Positions 47,035 to 56,315 are shown, counted from the stretch's first letter. The stretch is 64,000 nt of DNA from Arthrobacter sp. StoSoilB20 (GCF_019977295.1 NZ_AP024651.1:3472001-3536000); one strand, 5' to 3'. Made by a program: numbers and translations. The notes: a model not told the origin generated them from the sequence alone.

Positions 47035-47256
47035 TTGAGCACGCTGCAAACCACCAGGCCACAGGGCGAAGTCTGGCCCGAACTTTCACGCCATCAGAGC
47101 GTCTGCCTTCGGGATGCCCGCGGCAACCGCATCGAGGGAACCATCGACGGTATGACAGAGGACCGCAGCACCCTGTGGATCCAGCTCAAGGGCGGCCTCG
47201 GCAGGCAGCTGATCCACCACCTCGACGGATACTGGCTGGAAGCCCCGGCCGCCTGA
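47035..47256 (+). CDS. Small protein of unknown function (73 aa, TTG start)
   Basis: A 73-residue protein starting at TTG 47035, with AAGGGGGA five bases upstream; no ATG in frame. It begins MSTLQTTRPQGEVWPELSRH and contains DARGNRIEGTIDGMTEDRST and GRQLIHHLDGYWLEAP. The alternating pattern suggests a small beta barrel (OB/SH3/PilZ-like), but no family is recognised. No signal or membrane segment. Good ribosome binding site and codon use support a real gene. It lies between the thioesterase and potassium channel genes; a terminator-like hairpin does not separate it from the latter. Confidence 0.6.
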   Translation: MSTLQTTRPQGEVWPELSRHQSVCLRDARGNRIEGTIDGMTEDRSTLWIQLKGGLGRQLIHHLDGYWLEAPAA

Positions 47257-47392
47257 GCGGTCGTCTGCTGTTGCCTGCGGTTCCCCGCAGATCCGGTTCG
47301 CAGCCCCATCCTGAGCCACTTCACGCCCCTTGCAGCTCCCCCTCCCGGGTCCGGTCCGGGGTAGCTGGGCCCGTGGTGGCTAGTATTCCCCT

Positions 47393-48166
47393 ATGACACA
47401 AGCGCGATACCGGGACCTGGTGGAATGGCCCCTCATGGCCACGGCCCTGATTTTCCTCACCGCCTATGCCTGGCAGGTCATCGGCAGGGTGGACGGCCCT
47501 GCAGCGATGCCGTTCGAGATTGTCCTCTGGATCACCTGGGGCATCTTCGCGCTGGACTACTTCGTCAACCTCTGGCTTGCCGAGGACAGGATGCGCTGGT
47601 TCCTCTGGAACCTGCACGAACTCCTGATCGTGGTACTCCCCTTTTTCCGTCCACTGCGGCTGCTGCGTCTGGTCACGTTGCTCTCCGTACTCCAGCGCAC
47701 CGTGGGCGAAACCCTGCGTGGACGGGTTGCCACCTATGTGGCCGGAGCAGCTGCGATGCTCATCCTCATCGGCGCTCTGGCCGTGCTGGATGTCGAACAG
47801 AACGATCCCGAAGCCAAGATCCTCAATTTCGGTGACGCCGCCTGGTGGGCCGTTACTACCATCACCACGGTCGGCTACGGGGACCTGTACCCCGTGACCC
47901 CCATCGGCAGGATCGTTGCCGCTGCCCTGATGATGAGCGGCATCGCGGTGCTGGGTATTGTCACAGCTTCCATCGCTTCATGGCTGGTTCAGCGGATCGA
48001 GGAGAATGCCGAGGGCGTGGCAGCGGCGGCCGAGGTGAAAGCCGCAGCAGCCGAGGAACCTGTTCGCGCGGAAATGGCCGACCTTGTGTCCGAGATTGCG
48101 GCCCTGCGGATGGAGATCGCCGAACTCCGGGAAGCCAACGAATTCAGGCGTGAGCACGGGGTTTAG
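47393..48166 (+). CDS. Voltage-gated-type potassium channel (Kch-like)
   Basis: 257 residues. Six hydrophobic segments with the selectivity filter TTVGYGDLYP near residue 160. An S4-like helix with Arg (FFRPLRLLRLVTLLSVLQRT) lies around 80-100, so voltage gating is plausible. The C-terminus is an Ala/Glu-rich coiled coil (residues 200-250) likely for tetramer assembly. No Shine-Dalgarno sequence; TAGTAT 7 bp before the ATG suggests a leaderless mRNA. Confidence 0.9.
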   Translation: MTQARYRDLVEWPLMATALIFLTAYAWQVIGRVDGPAAMPFEIVLWITWGIFALDYFVNLWLAEDRMRWFLWNLHELLIVVLPFFRPLRLLRLVTLLSVLQRTVGETLRGRVATYVAGAAAMLILIGALAVLDVEQNDPEAKILNFGDAAWWAVTTITTVGYGDLYPVTPIGRIVAAALMMSGIAVLGIVTASIASWLVQRIEENAEGVAAAAEVKAAAAEEPVRAEMADLVSEIAALRMEIAELREANEFRREHGV

Positions 48167-48214
48167 GTTGGTTTCCCCCTGGAACGCGTGGCCTGACGGT
48201 TTGACGGGCACAAA

Positions 48215-48247
48215 AAAATCCCCGGAACCAGTGGTTCCGGGGATTTT
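48215..48247. terminator. Bidirectional intrinsic terminator between K+ channel and tRNA-Tyr
   Basis: AAAATCCCCGGAACCA and its complement around one base. On the minus strand it ends in seven T residues, serving tRNA-Tyr; on plus it ends GGATTTTCTC for the channel gene. Confidence 0.85.
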
Positions 48248-48254
48248 CTCTGGG

Positions 48255-48336
48255 TGGCAGATGAGGGATTCGAACCCCCGTAGGCGTTGCCAGCTGATTT
48301 ACAGTCAGCCCCCTTTGGCCGCTCGGGTAATCTGCC
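48255..48336 (-). tRNA. tRNA-Tyr (anticodon GTA)
   Basis: 82-nt class II tRNA on the minus strand: acceptor GGCAGAT/ATCTGCC, anticodon stem CTGAC with loop TGTAAAT, a long variable arm, T-arm GGGGGTTCGAATCCC, discriminator A. CCA is not encoded. Confidence 0.95.
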
Positions 48337-48373
48337 GAACTTCAAAAGAAGATCACTTCCGGACACCGTTTCT

Positions 48374-48403
48374 TTTAGATCCGGTAACCGAAGGCAGAGA
48401 CAA
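48374..48403 (-). promoter_or_regulatory. Candidate promoter of tRNA-Tyr
   Basis: On the minus strand TTGTCT, 18 bases, TCTAAA. Weak -10 box; inferred from position only. Confidence 0.35.
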
Positions 48404-48464
48404 CCTTACAGAACTTTCTGCGAAGAATCTAATCGGGGACAGACACCCGGTATTTCGCGGTATT

Positions 48465-48731
48465 TCAGGCTTCCCCGAGGATCCGGCCGGCGAGTTTCGC
48501 TTCGAACTTCTCGGCTTGCTCGGCAGTGATCTGGTTGAGTTGAACAGCCCGCAGCAGGTCCGCGTGCACCCCGTCCATGCGTGCACTGGCATCGGGCACG
48601 GGGCTCAGTACGATCGAGGCAGCAACAGCCGCTGCGGCAACAGCACTCGCGGCGGCAACAGCGGCCGTACCGATGGAGCCCGCTGCTGCAGATGCGGACT
48701 TGCTGATGGACTGGACGGCCTTGCTGCTCAT
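48465..48731 (-). CDS. Small Ala-rich protein with hydrophobic segment
   Basis: 88 residues from ATG 48731 with GGAGGA five bases upstream. A long Ala/Val-rich hydrophobic stretch (SIGTAAVAAASAVAAAAVAA) at residues 19-38 is followed by a helical tail DLLRAVQLNQITAEQAEKFE. This could be a membrane-anchored or signal-bearing protein; the tail resembles small SHOCT-like oligomerising helices. No family is recognised. The long 5' alternative start (48842) lacks support. Confidence 0.6.
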   Translation of the reverse strand: MSSKAVQSISKSASAAAGSIGTAAVAAASAVAAAAVAASIVLSPVPDASARMDGVHADLLRAVQLNQITAEQAEKFEAKLAGRILGEA

Positions 48732-48913
48732 GCTGATCCTCCGACGACGCGTTCTTCCAACAGGTACAACTCTCAACCCGGCACCTCGGTTCCAACCCTG
48801 CATGCGCTGTGAGCGAACTGTGAAAGTCCTCCACCGTCGCAAGTGGCGGCTTCCGTACTAGGCTGGATGCCAGACCAACCCGCCCTCACAGGGCCCCCAA
48901 CCTAAGGAGAGTC

Positions 48914-49405
48914 ATGGCAGGCGAATCCACATTCGACGTCGTCAGCAAGGTAGACAAGCAAGAGGTCGCCAACGCGCTGAACCAGTCCCAGAAGGAAATC
49001 GCGCAGCGATACGACTTCAAGGGTGTCGGTGCAGAGATCGACTTCAGCGGCGAAAAGATCCTCATGAAGGCCAACTCCGAGGACCGCGTCCTTGCTGTCC
49101 TGGATGTCTTCCAGTCGAAGCTGATCAAGCGTGGCATCTCCCTGAAGTCACTGGACCAGGGCGAGCCTTTCCCCTCCGGCAAGGAATTCCGCCTTGAGTG
49201 CACCATCAAGGAGGGCATCGCCCAGGACATCGCGAAGAAGATCAACAAGATCATCCGCGATGAAGCCCCCAAGTCCGTCAAGTCCCAGATCCAGGGCGAC
49301 GAACTCCGCGTCACCTCCAAGTCCCGCGATGACCTCCAGGAGACCATGAACATCCTGAAGAAGTTCGAAGAGGCCGACCTTCAGTTCGTGAACTTCCGCA
49401 GCTAA
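48914..49405 (+). CDS. yajQ: YajQ-family nucleotide-binding protein
   Basis: 163 residues. Typical YajQ sequence: STFDVVSKVDKQEVANALNQ, then RYDFKG near residue 35, and LKSLDQGEPFPSGKEFR. YajQ relatives bind c-di-GMP or RNA in other bacteria; here the ligand is unknown. AAGGAG lies 7 bases before the ATG. Monocistronic with a strong terminator. Confidence 0.92.
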   Translation: MAGESTFDVVSKVDKQEVANALNQSQKEIAQRYDFKGVGAEIDFSGEKILMKANSEDRVLAVLDVFQSKLIKRGISLKSLDQGEPFPSGKEFRLECTIKEGIAQDIAKKINKIIRDEAPKSVKSQIQGDELRVTSKSRDDLQETMNILKKFEEADLQFVNFRS

Positions 49406-49420
49406 GGGGCGTCATCCGCA

Positions 49421-49465
49421 AAGCCGGGATACGGGCCCTTGTCAGGGCCGGCATCCCGGCTTTTT
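49421..49465 (+). terminator. Intrinsic terminator after yajQ
   Basis: AAGCCGGGAT...ATCCCGGCTT hairpin with a second internal GGGCCCT/AGGGCC stem, followed by TTTTTG. Confidence 0.85.
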
Positions 49466-49555
49466 GCTGCCCTAAACTACACCGACTGTCGTAATGAGCC
49501 AGCGCATTAGGACACGATTAGTTTGCGTAATAGCCAAGCCACAGTATCCTTTTTC

Positions 49556-49571
49556 CTTAGGCGAGCCTAAG
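49556..49571 (+). promoter_or_regulatory. DtxR/IdeR-type iron box upstream of efeU
   Basis: CTTAGGC-GA-GCCTAAG, a perfect palindrome matching the TTAGG-TAGCCTAA core of IdeR boxes. It lies 30 bp before the efeU start, near the expected promoter. Confidence 0.7.
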
Positions 49572-49601
49572 TACGGCTCCCCTTAGCGAAAGAAAATCTC
49601 C

Positions 49602-50456
49602 ATGACCGCCAATTACCTGATCGGCCTGCGCGAAGGCCTCGAGGCATCACTGATAGTGGTCCTCCTGATGGCCTACCTCATCAAGACCGGCAGGCGGCAC
49701 CTGATCCCCCGGGTATGGATGGGCGTCGGCCTTGCCGTCGCCATTTCGCTGGGGTTTGGTGCTCTGCTGACCTTCGGCCCCCGCGGTCTCACCTTCGAGG
49801 CCCAGGAAGCGATCGGTGGCGGTCTTTCCATCGTGGCTGTCGCGCTGGTCACCTGGATGGTCTTTTGGATGGCCCGCACAGCACGCAGCCTCGGCGGCGA
49901 ACTCCGGTCCCAAGTGGATAAGGCAGCCGACGGCGCCGCCTGGGGACTTGTGATTGTTGCGGCACTGGCCGTAGGCCGGGAAGGCCTGGAAACAGCGCTC
50001 TTCATCTGGGCTGCAGCCCAGGCCACCGGTGAAACCAGCATGCCCCTACTGGGCGCGCTACTTGGCCTGATCACGGCCGCTGGTTTGGGCTACCTCCTGC
50101 ATCGAGGCGTTTTGAAGGTAAACCTGGGCCGCTTCTTCACATGGACGGGCGTGGGCTTGATCATCATCGCCGGCGGCGTCCTGGCCTACGGCATCCACGA
50201 TCTCCAGGAGGCGGGAATCCTGCCCGGCCTGAACAACCTGGCCTTCGACGTTTCCGCAGCCATACCGCCGTCGTCCTGGTATGGCACCTTGCTCAAGGGC
50301 ACACTGAACTTCTCCCCCGCCACCACGTGGCTGGAAGCGGCGGCCTGGGTGCTTTATGTCGTCCCGGTGCTCTTCCTCTATGTCCGGGCAAACCGAACGC
50401 CCCGGCCCAAGGTCGCCGGCATCACCGCGGCCCCGGCCGTCGCCGCACAGCCGTAA
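49602..50456 (+). CDS. efeU: Iron permease EfeU (FTR1 family)
   Basis: 284-residue membrane iron transporter with seven or so helices. The two iron-binding motifs REGLE are present: LREGLEASL near residue 9 and [12 protein letters not shown] near 126. It is the first gene of efeUOB and preceded by an IdeR-type box. It takes up ferrous/ferric iron together with EfeO and EfeB, mainly under acidic or low-iron conditions. GCGAAAG before the start gives a weak ribosome binding site. Confidence 0.93.
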   Translation: MTANYLIGLREGLEASLIVVLLMAYLIKTGRRHLIPRVWMGVGLAVAISLGFGALLTFGPRGLTFEAQEAIGGGLSIVAVALVTWMVFWMARTARSLGGELRSQVDKAADGAAWGLVIVAALAVGREGLETALFIWAAAQATGETSMPLLGALLGLITAAGLGYLLHRGVLKVNLGRFFTWTGVGLIIIAGGVLAYGIHDLQEAGILPGLNNLAFDVSAAIPPSSWYGTLLKGTLNFSPATTWLEAAAWVLYVVPVLFLYVRANRTPRPKVAGITAAPAVAAQP

Positions 50457-50563
50457 CGGCGCAACCGCCGTCGCCGCAGCCTAAACAGCACAGCAGCCGC
50501 AACGGCACCCCAGCTTTCCTGGCAACTTCCCCCACGCGCTACGTTCAACTAAAGGACCCACCC

Positions 50564-51736
50564 ATGCTCGGATCACCCAGACTTCGCCGGACTCTTGCCG
50601 TGATCGGCGCGGCCGCTGCAGTGCCGCTGGCCCTTTCAGGCTGCACCGACAACACCAAGACGGCAGCAGCCGCGGATGGCCCCATCCAGGTCAGCAGCAC
50701 GGCCAACGAGTGCAAGGTCTCCACCGGGACCGCCCCCAGCGGAAACCTCACCTTTGCCGTGAAGAACGAGGGCACCGAAGTCACCGAGTTCTACCTGCTG
50801 GCCGAGGACGGCCTGCGGATCCTGGGCGAAGTGGAGAACATCGGCCCCGGCATCACCCGCAACCTGGTGGTCACCGCTCCGGCCGGCAAGTACAACACCG
50901 CGTGCAAGCCCGGGATGCAGGGCGAAGGCATCCGCGCGTCCTTCGAGGTCACCGAATCCGGCAGCAAGCCCAGCGTCGATGCTGACTTCCAGAAACTCCT
51001 GGACAACGGGACCCAGCAGTACGCCGCGTACGTCAAGGACCAGTCAGAGCAGCTGATCGTGGGCACCAAGGCCTTCGCTGAGGCATTCGCTGCCGGCGAT
51101 GCAGCCAAAGCCCGGGACCTTTACGCCTCCACCCGCATGCACTGGGAGCGGATCGAACCCGTAGCTGAGTCCTTTGGAGACCTGGACCCCAAGCTGGACG
51201 CCCGCGAGGCAGACCTTGAGCCGGGCCAGGAATGGACCGGCTGGCACCGCGCAGAGAAGGACCTCTTCCCGCCCGCTGAGTACACGGCCATGACCCCGGC
51301 TGAGCGCACGGCCATTTCCACTCAGCTGGTCACCGACACCGAGGATCTCGTGACCCGCACCCGCACGGTTGAACTGACCGCAGACAAGCTGGGCAACGGC
51401 GCCAAGGAACTCCTGGATGAAGTTGCCACCGGCAAGGTCACCGGCGAAGAGGAGATCTGGTCCCACACCGATCTCTGGGACTTCCAGGCCAACGTTGACG
51501 GCGCCCGCATCGCCTTCGAGAACCTGAAGCCGGCGCTGGAGCAGAAAGACGCTGAACTGGCCAAGTCCCTGGACGAGAAATTCACGGCCCTGCAAACCGA
51601 GCTAAAGAAGCACGCCAAGGGCGAGGGCTTCGTGTACTACAACGAGCTGAGCCAGGAACAGGTGCAGCAGCTTGCGGCCTTGGTTGATTCGCTGGGTGAG
51701 CCCCTCTCCAAGCTCACCGCAGCCGTGGTGCTATGA
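50564..51736 (+). CDS. efeO: EfeO lipoprotein (cupredoxin + M75 domain)
   Basis: 390 residues from ATG 50564, which has AAAGGA at a spacing of about 8. Lipoprotein signal: RRTLAVIGAAAAVPLALSGC. The N-terminal cupredoxin-like domain (about 40-130) lacks obvious copper ligands; the imelysin/M75 domain has the HxxE motif in RMHWERIEP near residue 195. It should bind iron outside the membrane and feed EfeU. Confidence 0.92.
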   Translation: MLGSPRLRRTLAVIGAAAAVPLALSGCTDNTKTAAAADGPIQVSSTANECKVSTGTAPSGNLTFAVKNEGTEVTEFYLLAEDGLRILGEVENIGPGITRNLVVTAPAGKYNTACKPGMQGEGIRASFEVTESGSKPSVDADFQKLLDNGTQQYAAYVKDQSEQLIVGTKAFAEAFAAGDAAKARDLYASTRMHWERIEPVAESFGDLDPKLDAREADLEPGQEWTGWHRAEKDLFPPAEYTAMTPAERTAISTQLVTDTEDLVTRTRTVELTADKLGNGAKELLDEVATGKVTGEEEIWSHTDLWDFQANVDGARIAFENLKPALEQKDAELAKSLDEKFTALQTELKKHAKGEGFVYYNELSQEQVQQLAALVDSLGEPLSKLTAAVVL

Positions 51737-53163
51737 GTGGCTGCCCCTTCGGGCACACCGAAGAGCGTCCCGATACTGAACGCCCTGGTGAGGCCACCGG
51801 CGTCGAGCGTTCCGGCGCGCCTGCCGCCGTCGTCACCGCTGAAGGAGCGTCCGACGGCGGCAAGCCGGCCGACGCTGCTGCGGGCAGTTCCCGTATGTCG
51901 CGCCGGGGCCTCCTCTCCCTGGCGGGTGTAGGCGGTGCCGGGGCTGTAGCTGGACTGGCCGCCGGGTTCCTCGGGCATGACGTTGTGACGGCAGGACCGG
52001 CCGTTGCGGAAACCAATGCCGGGGAGGCCGTGGTTCCGTTCTTCGGCGATCACCAGGCAGGCATCACCACCCCCGCCCAGGACCGTCTGCACATGGCTGC
52101 CTTTGATGTCACCACGGAGGACCGCAAGGAGCTCATCAAGCTCCTCAAGGACTGGACGGCCGCGGCCGAGGCCATGTCCAGCGGCAGCCCCACGGGTAAG
52201 ACAGGTGCCGTGGACGGTCCTTACGATGCTCCACCGGAGGACACCGGCGAGGCGTTGGACCTGGCTGCAGCCAAGCTGACGCTGACGTTCGGTTTCGGTG
52301 CAGGACTGTTCGAGAAGGATGGGAAGGCGCGGTTCGGATTGGACGGCCGCCGTCCGGAGGCCTTGATTGATCTCCCGCATTTCCCCGGCGATGATCTCCA
52401 GCCGGGCCGGACAGGCGGCGACATCGTCATCCAGGCCTGCGCGGACGATCCCCAAGTTGCCGTCCACGCCATCCGCAACCTTGCCAGGATCGGCTTCGGC
52501 AAGGTGCGGGTCCGTTGGTCGCAGCTGGGATTTGGACGCACATCCTCCACCTCACGGGCACAGGTAACGCCCCGGAACCTGTTCGGTTTCAAGGATGGGA
52601 CCAACAACCTCAAGGTCGAAGACAACGCACTTCTTGACGAGCACGTGTGGGTGGGTGCCGGCCCCGCAGGCGAGCAATGGATGACCGGTGGCAGCTACCT
52701 GGTGGCCCGCAGGATCCAGATGCATATCGAAATCTGGGACCGGACTTCACTGCGGGAGCAGGAAGGCCTGATCGGCCGGACCAAAGGCGCAGGGGCACCG
52801 CTTTCCGGCGGGGACGAGTTCACCGCTCCCGACTTCGGCCTCAAGGGACGCGGCGACGAGCCCCTGATCCCCATGGACTCGCATATGCGCCTGGCCCACC
52901 CGGACCAGAACGCGGGGGTCAGGATGCTGCGGCGCGGCTACAACTTCACGGACGGTTCGGACGGTTTGGGCCACTTGGACGCCGGATTGTTCTTCATCGC
53001 GTTCGTCAAGGACCCCCGGACCCACTATGTCCCCATGCAGCTGGCCCTGGCCAAGGGCGACACACTGTCCGTGGAGTACCTGAAGCACACTGGCTCGGGA
53101 CTCTTCGCGGTGCCTCCTGGCGTGCAGCAGGGCGGCTTCATTGGCGAAGGGCTGTTCGCCTAG
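51733..53163 (+). CDS. efeB: EfeB, Tat-exported heme peroxidase/deferrochelatase (DyP)
   Basis: 476 residues overlapping efeO as ATGA. The twin-arginine signal SRRGLLSLAGVGGAG begins near residue 56, after a long acidic/Ala-rich tail; an internal ATG at 51895 would give a conventional signal, so the true start is uncertain. DyP features: FGFKDGTNN (GxxDG motif), MRLAHPDQN with the proximal His, and LFFIAFVKDPRTH. Oxidises ferrous iron or releases iron from heme for EfeUO. Confidence 0.93.
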   Translation: MSGCPFGHTEERPDTERPGEATGVERSGAPAAVVTAEGASDGGKPADAAAGSSRMSRRGLLSLAGVGGAGAVAGLAAGFLGHDVVTAGPAVAETNAGEAVVPFFGDHQAGITTPAQDRLHMAAFDVTTEDRKELIKLLKDWTAAAEAMSSGSPTGKTGAVDGPYDAPPEDTGEALDLAAAKLTLTFGFGAGLFEKDGKARFGLDGRRPEALIDLPHFPGDDLQPGRTGGDIVIQACADDPQVAVHAIRNLARIGFGKVRVRWSQLGFGRTSSTSRAQVTPRNLFGFKDGTNNLKVEDNALLDEHVWVGAGPAGEQWMTGGSYLVARRIQMHIEIWDRTSLREQEGLIGRTKGAGAPLSGGDEFTAPDFGLKGRGDEPLIPMDSHMRLAHPDQNAGVRMLRRGYNFTDGSDGLGHLDAGLFFIAFVKDPRTHYVPMQLALAKGDTLSVEYLKHTGSGLFAVPPGVQQGGFIGEGLFA

Positions 53164-53168
53164 GCCTC

Positions 53169-54038
53169 TTACAAGAGCGGGCGGCCGGCCATCCGCTCCA
53201 GCCTGCTGATCCGTTCCTTCATGGGCGGGTGCGTGGAGAACATGCGCCGCATGCCACCGCCACGGAACGGGTTGGCGATCATCAAATGCGAGGCGTTGAC
53301 GAGCTTTTGGTCTTGCGGGAGCGGCAACTGGGTGACGCCGGATTCAATCTTGCGCAGGGCTGAGGCGAGTGCCAGCGGGTCGCCGGTGAGCTCGGCGCCG
53401 TCCTCATCGGCGTCGAACTCGCGTGTGCGGGAGATGGCCATCTGGATCAGCGACGCCGCGAACGGTGCCAGCAGTGCCATGGCGATGGTGGCCAGGGGGT
53501 TGGCGTTGCGCCTGTCGCCGCTTCCAAAGATCAGCAGCATTTGGCCCACGGACGTAATGACTCCGGCTACCGCGGCAGCCACCGACGAGGTCAGGATGTC
53601 GCGGTTGTAAACGTGCATCAGTTCATGGCCGAGAACTCCCCTGAGCTCCCGGGCATCGAGCAGGTGCAGGATCCCTTCGGTGCAGCACACGGCGGCGTTT
53701 TTGGGATTGCGGCCGGTGGCAAAGGCGTTGGGGGTCATGGTGGGCGAAAGGTAGATCCGCGGCATGGGCTTGTTGGCCCGTACGGAAAGCTCCCGGACGA
53801 TCTGATACAGCTGCGGAGCCTGGGCCTCTGAGACCGGGTAGGCGGCCATGGAGCGGATGGCGATCTTGTCGCTGTTCCAGTACCCGTAGGCGGTGGTGCC
53901 CACACCAATCAACGCCATGATCCAGATCGGCGCAGTGCTGCGCGTCCCTGCTGCGATGATGGCGCCCAAACCCAACAACACCGCCCACAGCACACCGAAG
54001 AGTGCCGCGGTCTTGAGTCCATTGTTGTGTTTATGCAC
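53169..54038 (-). CDS. htpX: M48 metalloprotease (HtpX-like)
   Basis: 289 residues from GTG 54038 (MHKHNNGLKTAALFG). Zinc-binding HELMH in VLGHELMHVYNRD near residue 145, and third ligand Glu in ISRTREFDADEDGAEL. Four hydrophobic segments place it in the membrane. HtpX handles misfolded membrane proteins. The Gly/Met-rich tail (RGGGMRRMFSTHPP) is family-typical. It follows efeB tail-to-tail and is not part of that operon. Confidence 0.93.
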   Translation of the reverse strand: MHKHNNGLKTAALFGVLWAVLLGLGAIIAAGTRSTAPIWIMALIGVGTTAYGYWNSDKIAIRSMAAYPVSEAQAPQLYQIVRELSVRANKPMPRIYLSPTMTPNAFATGRNPKNAAVCCTEGILHLLDARELRGVLGHELMHVYNRDILTSSVAAAVAGVITSVGQMLLIFGSGDRRNANPLATIAMALLAPFAASLIQMAISRTREFDADEDGAELTGDPLALASALRKIESGVTQLPLPQDQKLVNASHLMIANPFRGGGMRRMFSTHPPMKERISRLERMAGRPLL

Positions 54039-54147
54039 GGTTGCTCTTGCCTCTTTCGTCGGCTCTTGCAGGGTCTTGCACGGATTAACGCCGACGCCGG
54101 TCGTCGTGTTCCGCTCCCAGCCTACGGTGGCGGGGTGGCCGGCAGAA

Positions 54148-55419
54148 CTATGGCACCGGGTGCCTTGCATCGTAGGCAACGAACCCGGGTTGAATCCGCG
54201 AAGCCAGCCACGCCAGGACAATGCAGAGGATTCCGCCGATGAGCAGGACACCACCCTCGCTGAGGAACTGGGTGACGCCGCCGGCCAGCATATCCCCCAC
54301 CCGGGGTCCTCCTGCCACCACCACGATGAACACACCCTGGAGCCGCCCCCGCATGTGGTCCGGTGTAGCGGACTGCAGGATGGTGGTGCGGAAGACTGCG
54401 CTGATGGAGTCGGAAATACCGGCGAGGGCACAGCAGAAGGCCGCCGGTACCAGCCACGGCGTCACGCCGTCGCGGCCTGCATCCCCGGCCAGCAGGACCA
54501 CCAGTCCAAAACCTGCAATGGAGGCGCCCCAACCTACGACGGACCACACCACCGCACTGCCCTGTTTCCGCACCCGTCCCAGTGGTCCGGAGAACAGCCC
54601 GGCAAGAAAAGCCCCGACGGCCGTGGACGCGAGGAGCACGCCAACTGTGGTTTCGCCTCCGCCGATCATGACCGCCCCGATGGCCGGCATCAAAGCCCGG
54701 GGTTGTGCGCAGATCATGGCGATGAGGTCGATGATGAAGGTCATGCGTACGTTGGGGCGGGTGCCCAGGAAGCGGAAGCCCTCCACCACGGACCGCAACC
54801 CCGGCCGCACGGCATCCTTCGACGGCGGCAAGGGCGGGAGCCTGAACAGCCCCCAGAGGGCGAAAGTGAAGCTGATGACATCGATCGTGTAGGTCCAGCC
54901 GAACCCGATGGTGGCCACCAGAACACCGGCCAGGAGTGGTCCGGCGGTCATGGACAGGCCGAACGTCAACATGCTCAGTGCATTGGCTGCGGGAAGAAGG
55001 TCCTTACGGACCAACAGCGGAATGATGGCGCTGCGGGCGGGGCCATTGATGCCCTGGGCTCCACTTTGGATGGCCACCAAAGCGTAGAGGACCCAGATAT
55101 TGCCGATCTCCAGCCATGCCTGCAGGGCCAACCCGGCGGTGGTTGCCCATAGGACCAGGGAGGCGATGATGGCTACTTTGCGACGGTCATAGGCATCGGA
55201 AACAGAACCGCCATAGAGCCCTGCAATCACCAGCGGGACCAGCGCGAAGATCCCCAGAAGGCCCACATAGAAGCTCTCCTGGGTCAGCCGGTACACCTCC
55301 AGGCTGACCGCCACCAGAGTCAGCTGGGTTCCGATGGCCGCCACCGATGCCCCGAGCCACAGGCGCCGGAACGCCGGGCTTTCCTTGAGCGGGGTGATGT
55401 CTGCCAGTAGTTTCGCCAC
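54148..55419 (-). CDS. MFS efflux transporter (EntS-like, MFS_3)
   Basis: 423-residue membrane transporter with about 12 segments. It begins MAKLLADITPLKESPAFRR, followed by LWLGASVAAIGTQLTLVAVS; motif A is GGSVSDAYDRRKVA. Similarity to enterobactin-exporter-type MFS proteins is in the first half. Located near efeUOB, but no siderophore genes are in the window. Substrate unknown. Confidence 0.85.
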   Translation of the reverse strand: MAKLLADITPLKESPAFRRLWLGASVAAIGTQLTLVAVSLEVYRLTQESFYVGLLGIFALVPLVIAGLYGGSVSDAYDRRKVAIIASLVLWATTAGLALQAWLEIGNIWVLYALVAIQSGAQGINGPARSAIIPLLVRKDLLPAANALSMLTFGLSMTAGPLLAGVLVATIGFGWTYTIDVISFTFALWGLFRLPPLPPSKDAVRPGLRSVVEGFRFLGTRPNVRMTFIIDLIAMICAQPRALMPAIGAVMIGGGETTVGVLLASTAVGAFLAGLFSGPLGRVRKQGSAVVWSVVGWGASIAGFGLVVLLAGDAGRDGVTPWLVPAAFCCALAGISDSISAVFRTTILQSATPDHMRGRLQGVFIVVVAGGPRVGDMLAGGVTQFLSEGGVLLIGGILCIVLAWLASRIQPGFVAYDARHPVP

Positions 55420-55511
55420 CGTCCTACCTTAACGAGCAACGGGACCGCCCAACGCTTTCCTCCCACCTGCGGTGCTCCGCTTGGTAGGCTCACCCGGGGG
55501 AAGGAGTTGAC

Positions 55512-56315
55512 ATGCTCACGTCGAGACAATTGCTGTACCGTTCGGCCTTTTGGGAGATTGCCAGGCCTCGCCACCCCCTCACCGCCGGGCACGTGCTGAT
55601 CAGGCTCTCCGACCCGTCAACCGAATTTGCCCATCCCTCAGCCGCCGACTGGCTTTTCTGCCACCGCTTGGTCCGCGCCGCCTTGGCCGACGTCCTGGGT
55701 GCCACACGATGCGCCATCATGTTTGCCCACCAGTGGCATCCCTTGGGTTCAGCAATCGGGGAGCCGGTGGCGGAATCATCGACGCCCACCTTCCACCTGT
55801 TTGGCCGGTGGGACGGAGAAACCACGACGCCGGGATACCAGTTGTCGCTTCCGGCCCACCGCCGGACCGGCGAAGCGGACCACGACATGGAGGCCACCGA
55901 CGCGGCCTTGCGCGAGGCCTTGCGGCTGGCCCGGCCCGAAACTGCGCTGGGCCCAGGCGCAGAGGCGGGTGCCGCCGTCGGGCCCGTTGCTGACGCCGGG
56001 TCCGTTGCTGATGCTGGGCCCCTTACCGGGCTGGTACGGGCCGTGGATGCAGGACCACGCCACACTGTGCTGGAACCTGTCAGGGCGGTGCATGAGATCA
56101 GCGAGGTCATGACGGCCGAGTTGTTGGCCATCGGTGCCGCCCTGGCCGCACTTCCCCGGTCCGGGGGTGCCATCGGGTTCAGTTGCGTGGCGTTGGAAGG
56201 CGGGAATTCCGGGAGCCCGCTGAGGATCCATGCGCTGGGAAGATCTGCTGCCGAAGTGGAGAATCCCTTGGAAGATTTCATGAGTTCACCGGAAGTTAGC
56301 CTTGCCTTATTGTGA
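55512..56315 (+). CDS. HIT-like protein of unknown function
   Basis: 267 residues; GGAAGGAG lies 6 bases before ATG 55512. The first 110 residues resemble a HIT fold: RPRHPLTAGHVLIRLSDP, and later EPVAESSTPTFHLFGRWDGE, where a HIT protein would have HxHxH followed by L.R; the His triad is not conserved (STPTFHLF). A low-complexity Ala/Gly/Asp insert (residues 155-180, repeats of VADAG) precedes a second domain. Probably a non-catalytic HIT relative; function unknown. Next to the Fur-KatA pair. Confidence 0.55.
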   Translation: MLTSRQLLYRSAFWEIARPRHPLTAGHVLIRLSDPSTEFAHPSAADWLFCHRLVRAALADVLGATRCAIMFAHQWHPLGSAIGEPVAESSTPTFHLFGRWDGETTTPGYQLSLPAHRRTGEADHDMEATDAALREALRLARPETALGPGAEAGAAVGPVADAGSVADAGPLTGLVRAVDAGPRHTVLEPVRAVHEISEVMTAELLAIGAALAALPRSGGAIGFSCVALEGGNSGSPLRIHALGRSAAEVENPLEDFMSSPEVSLALL

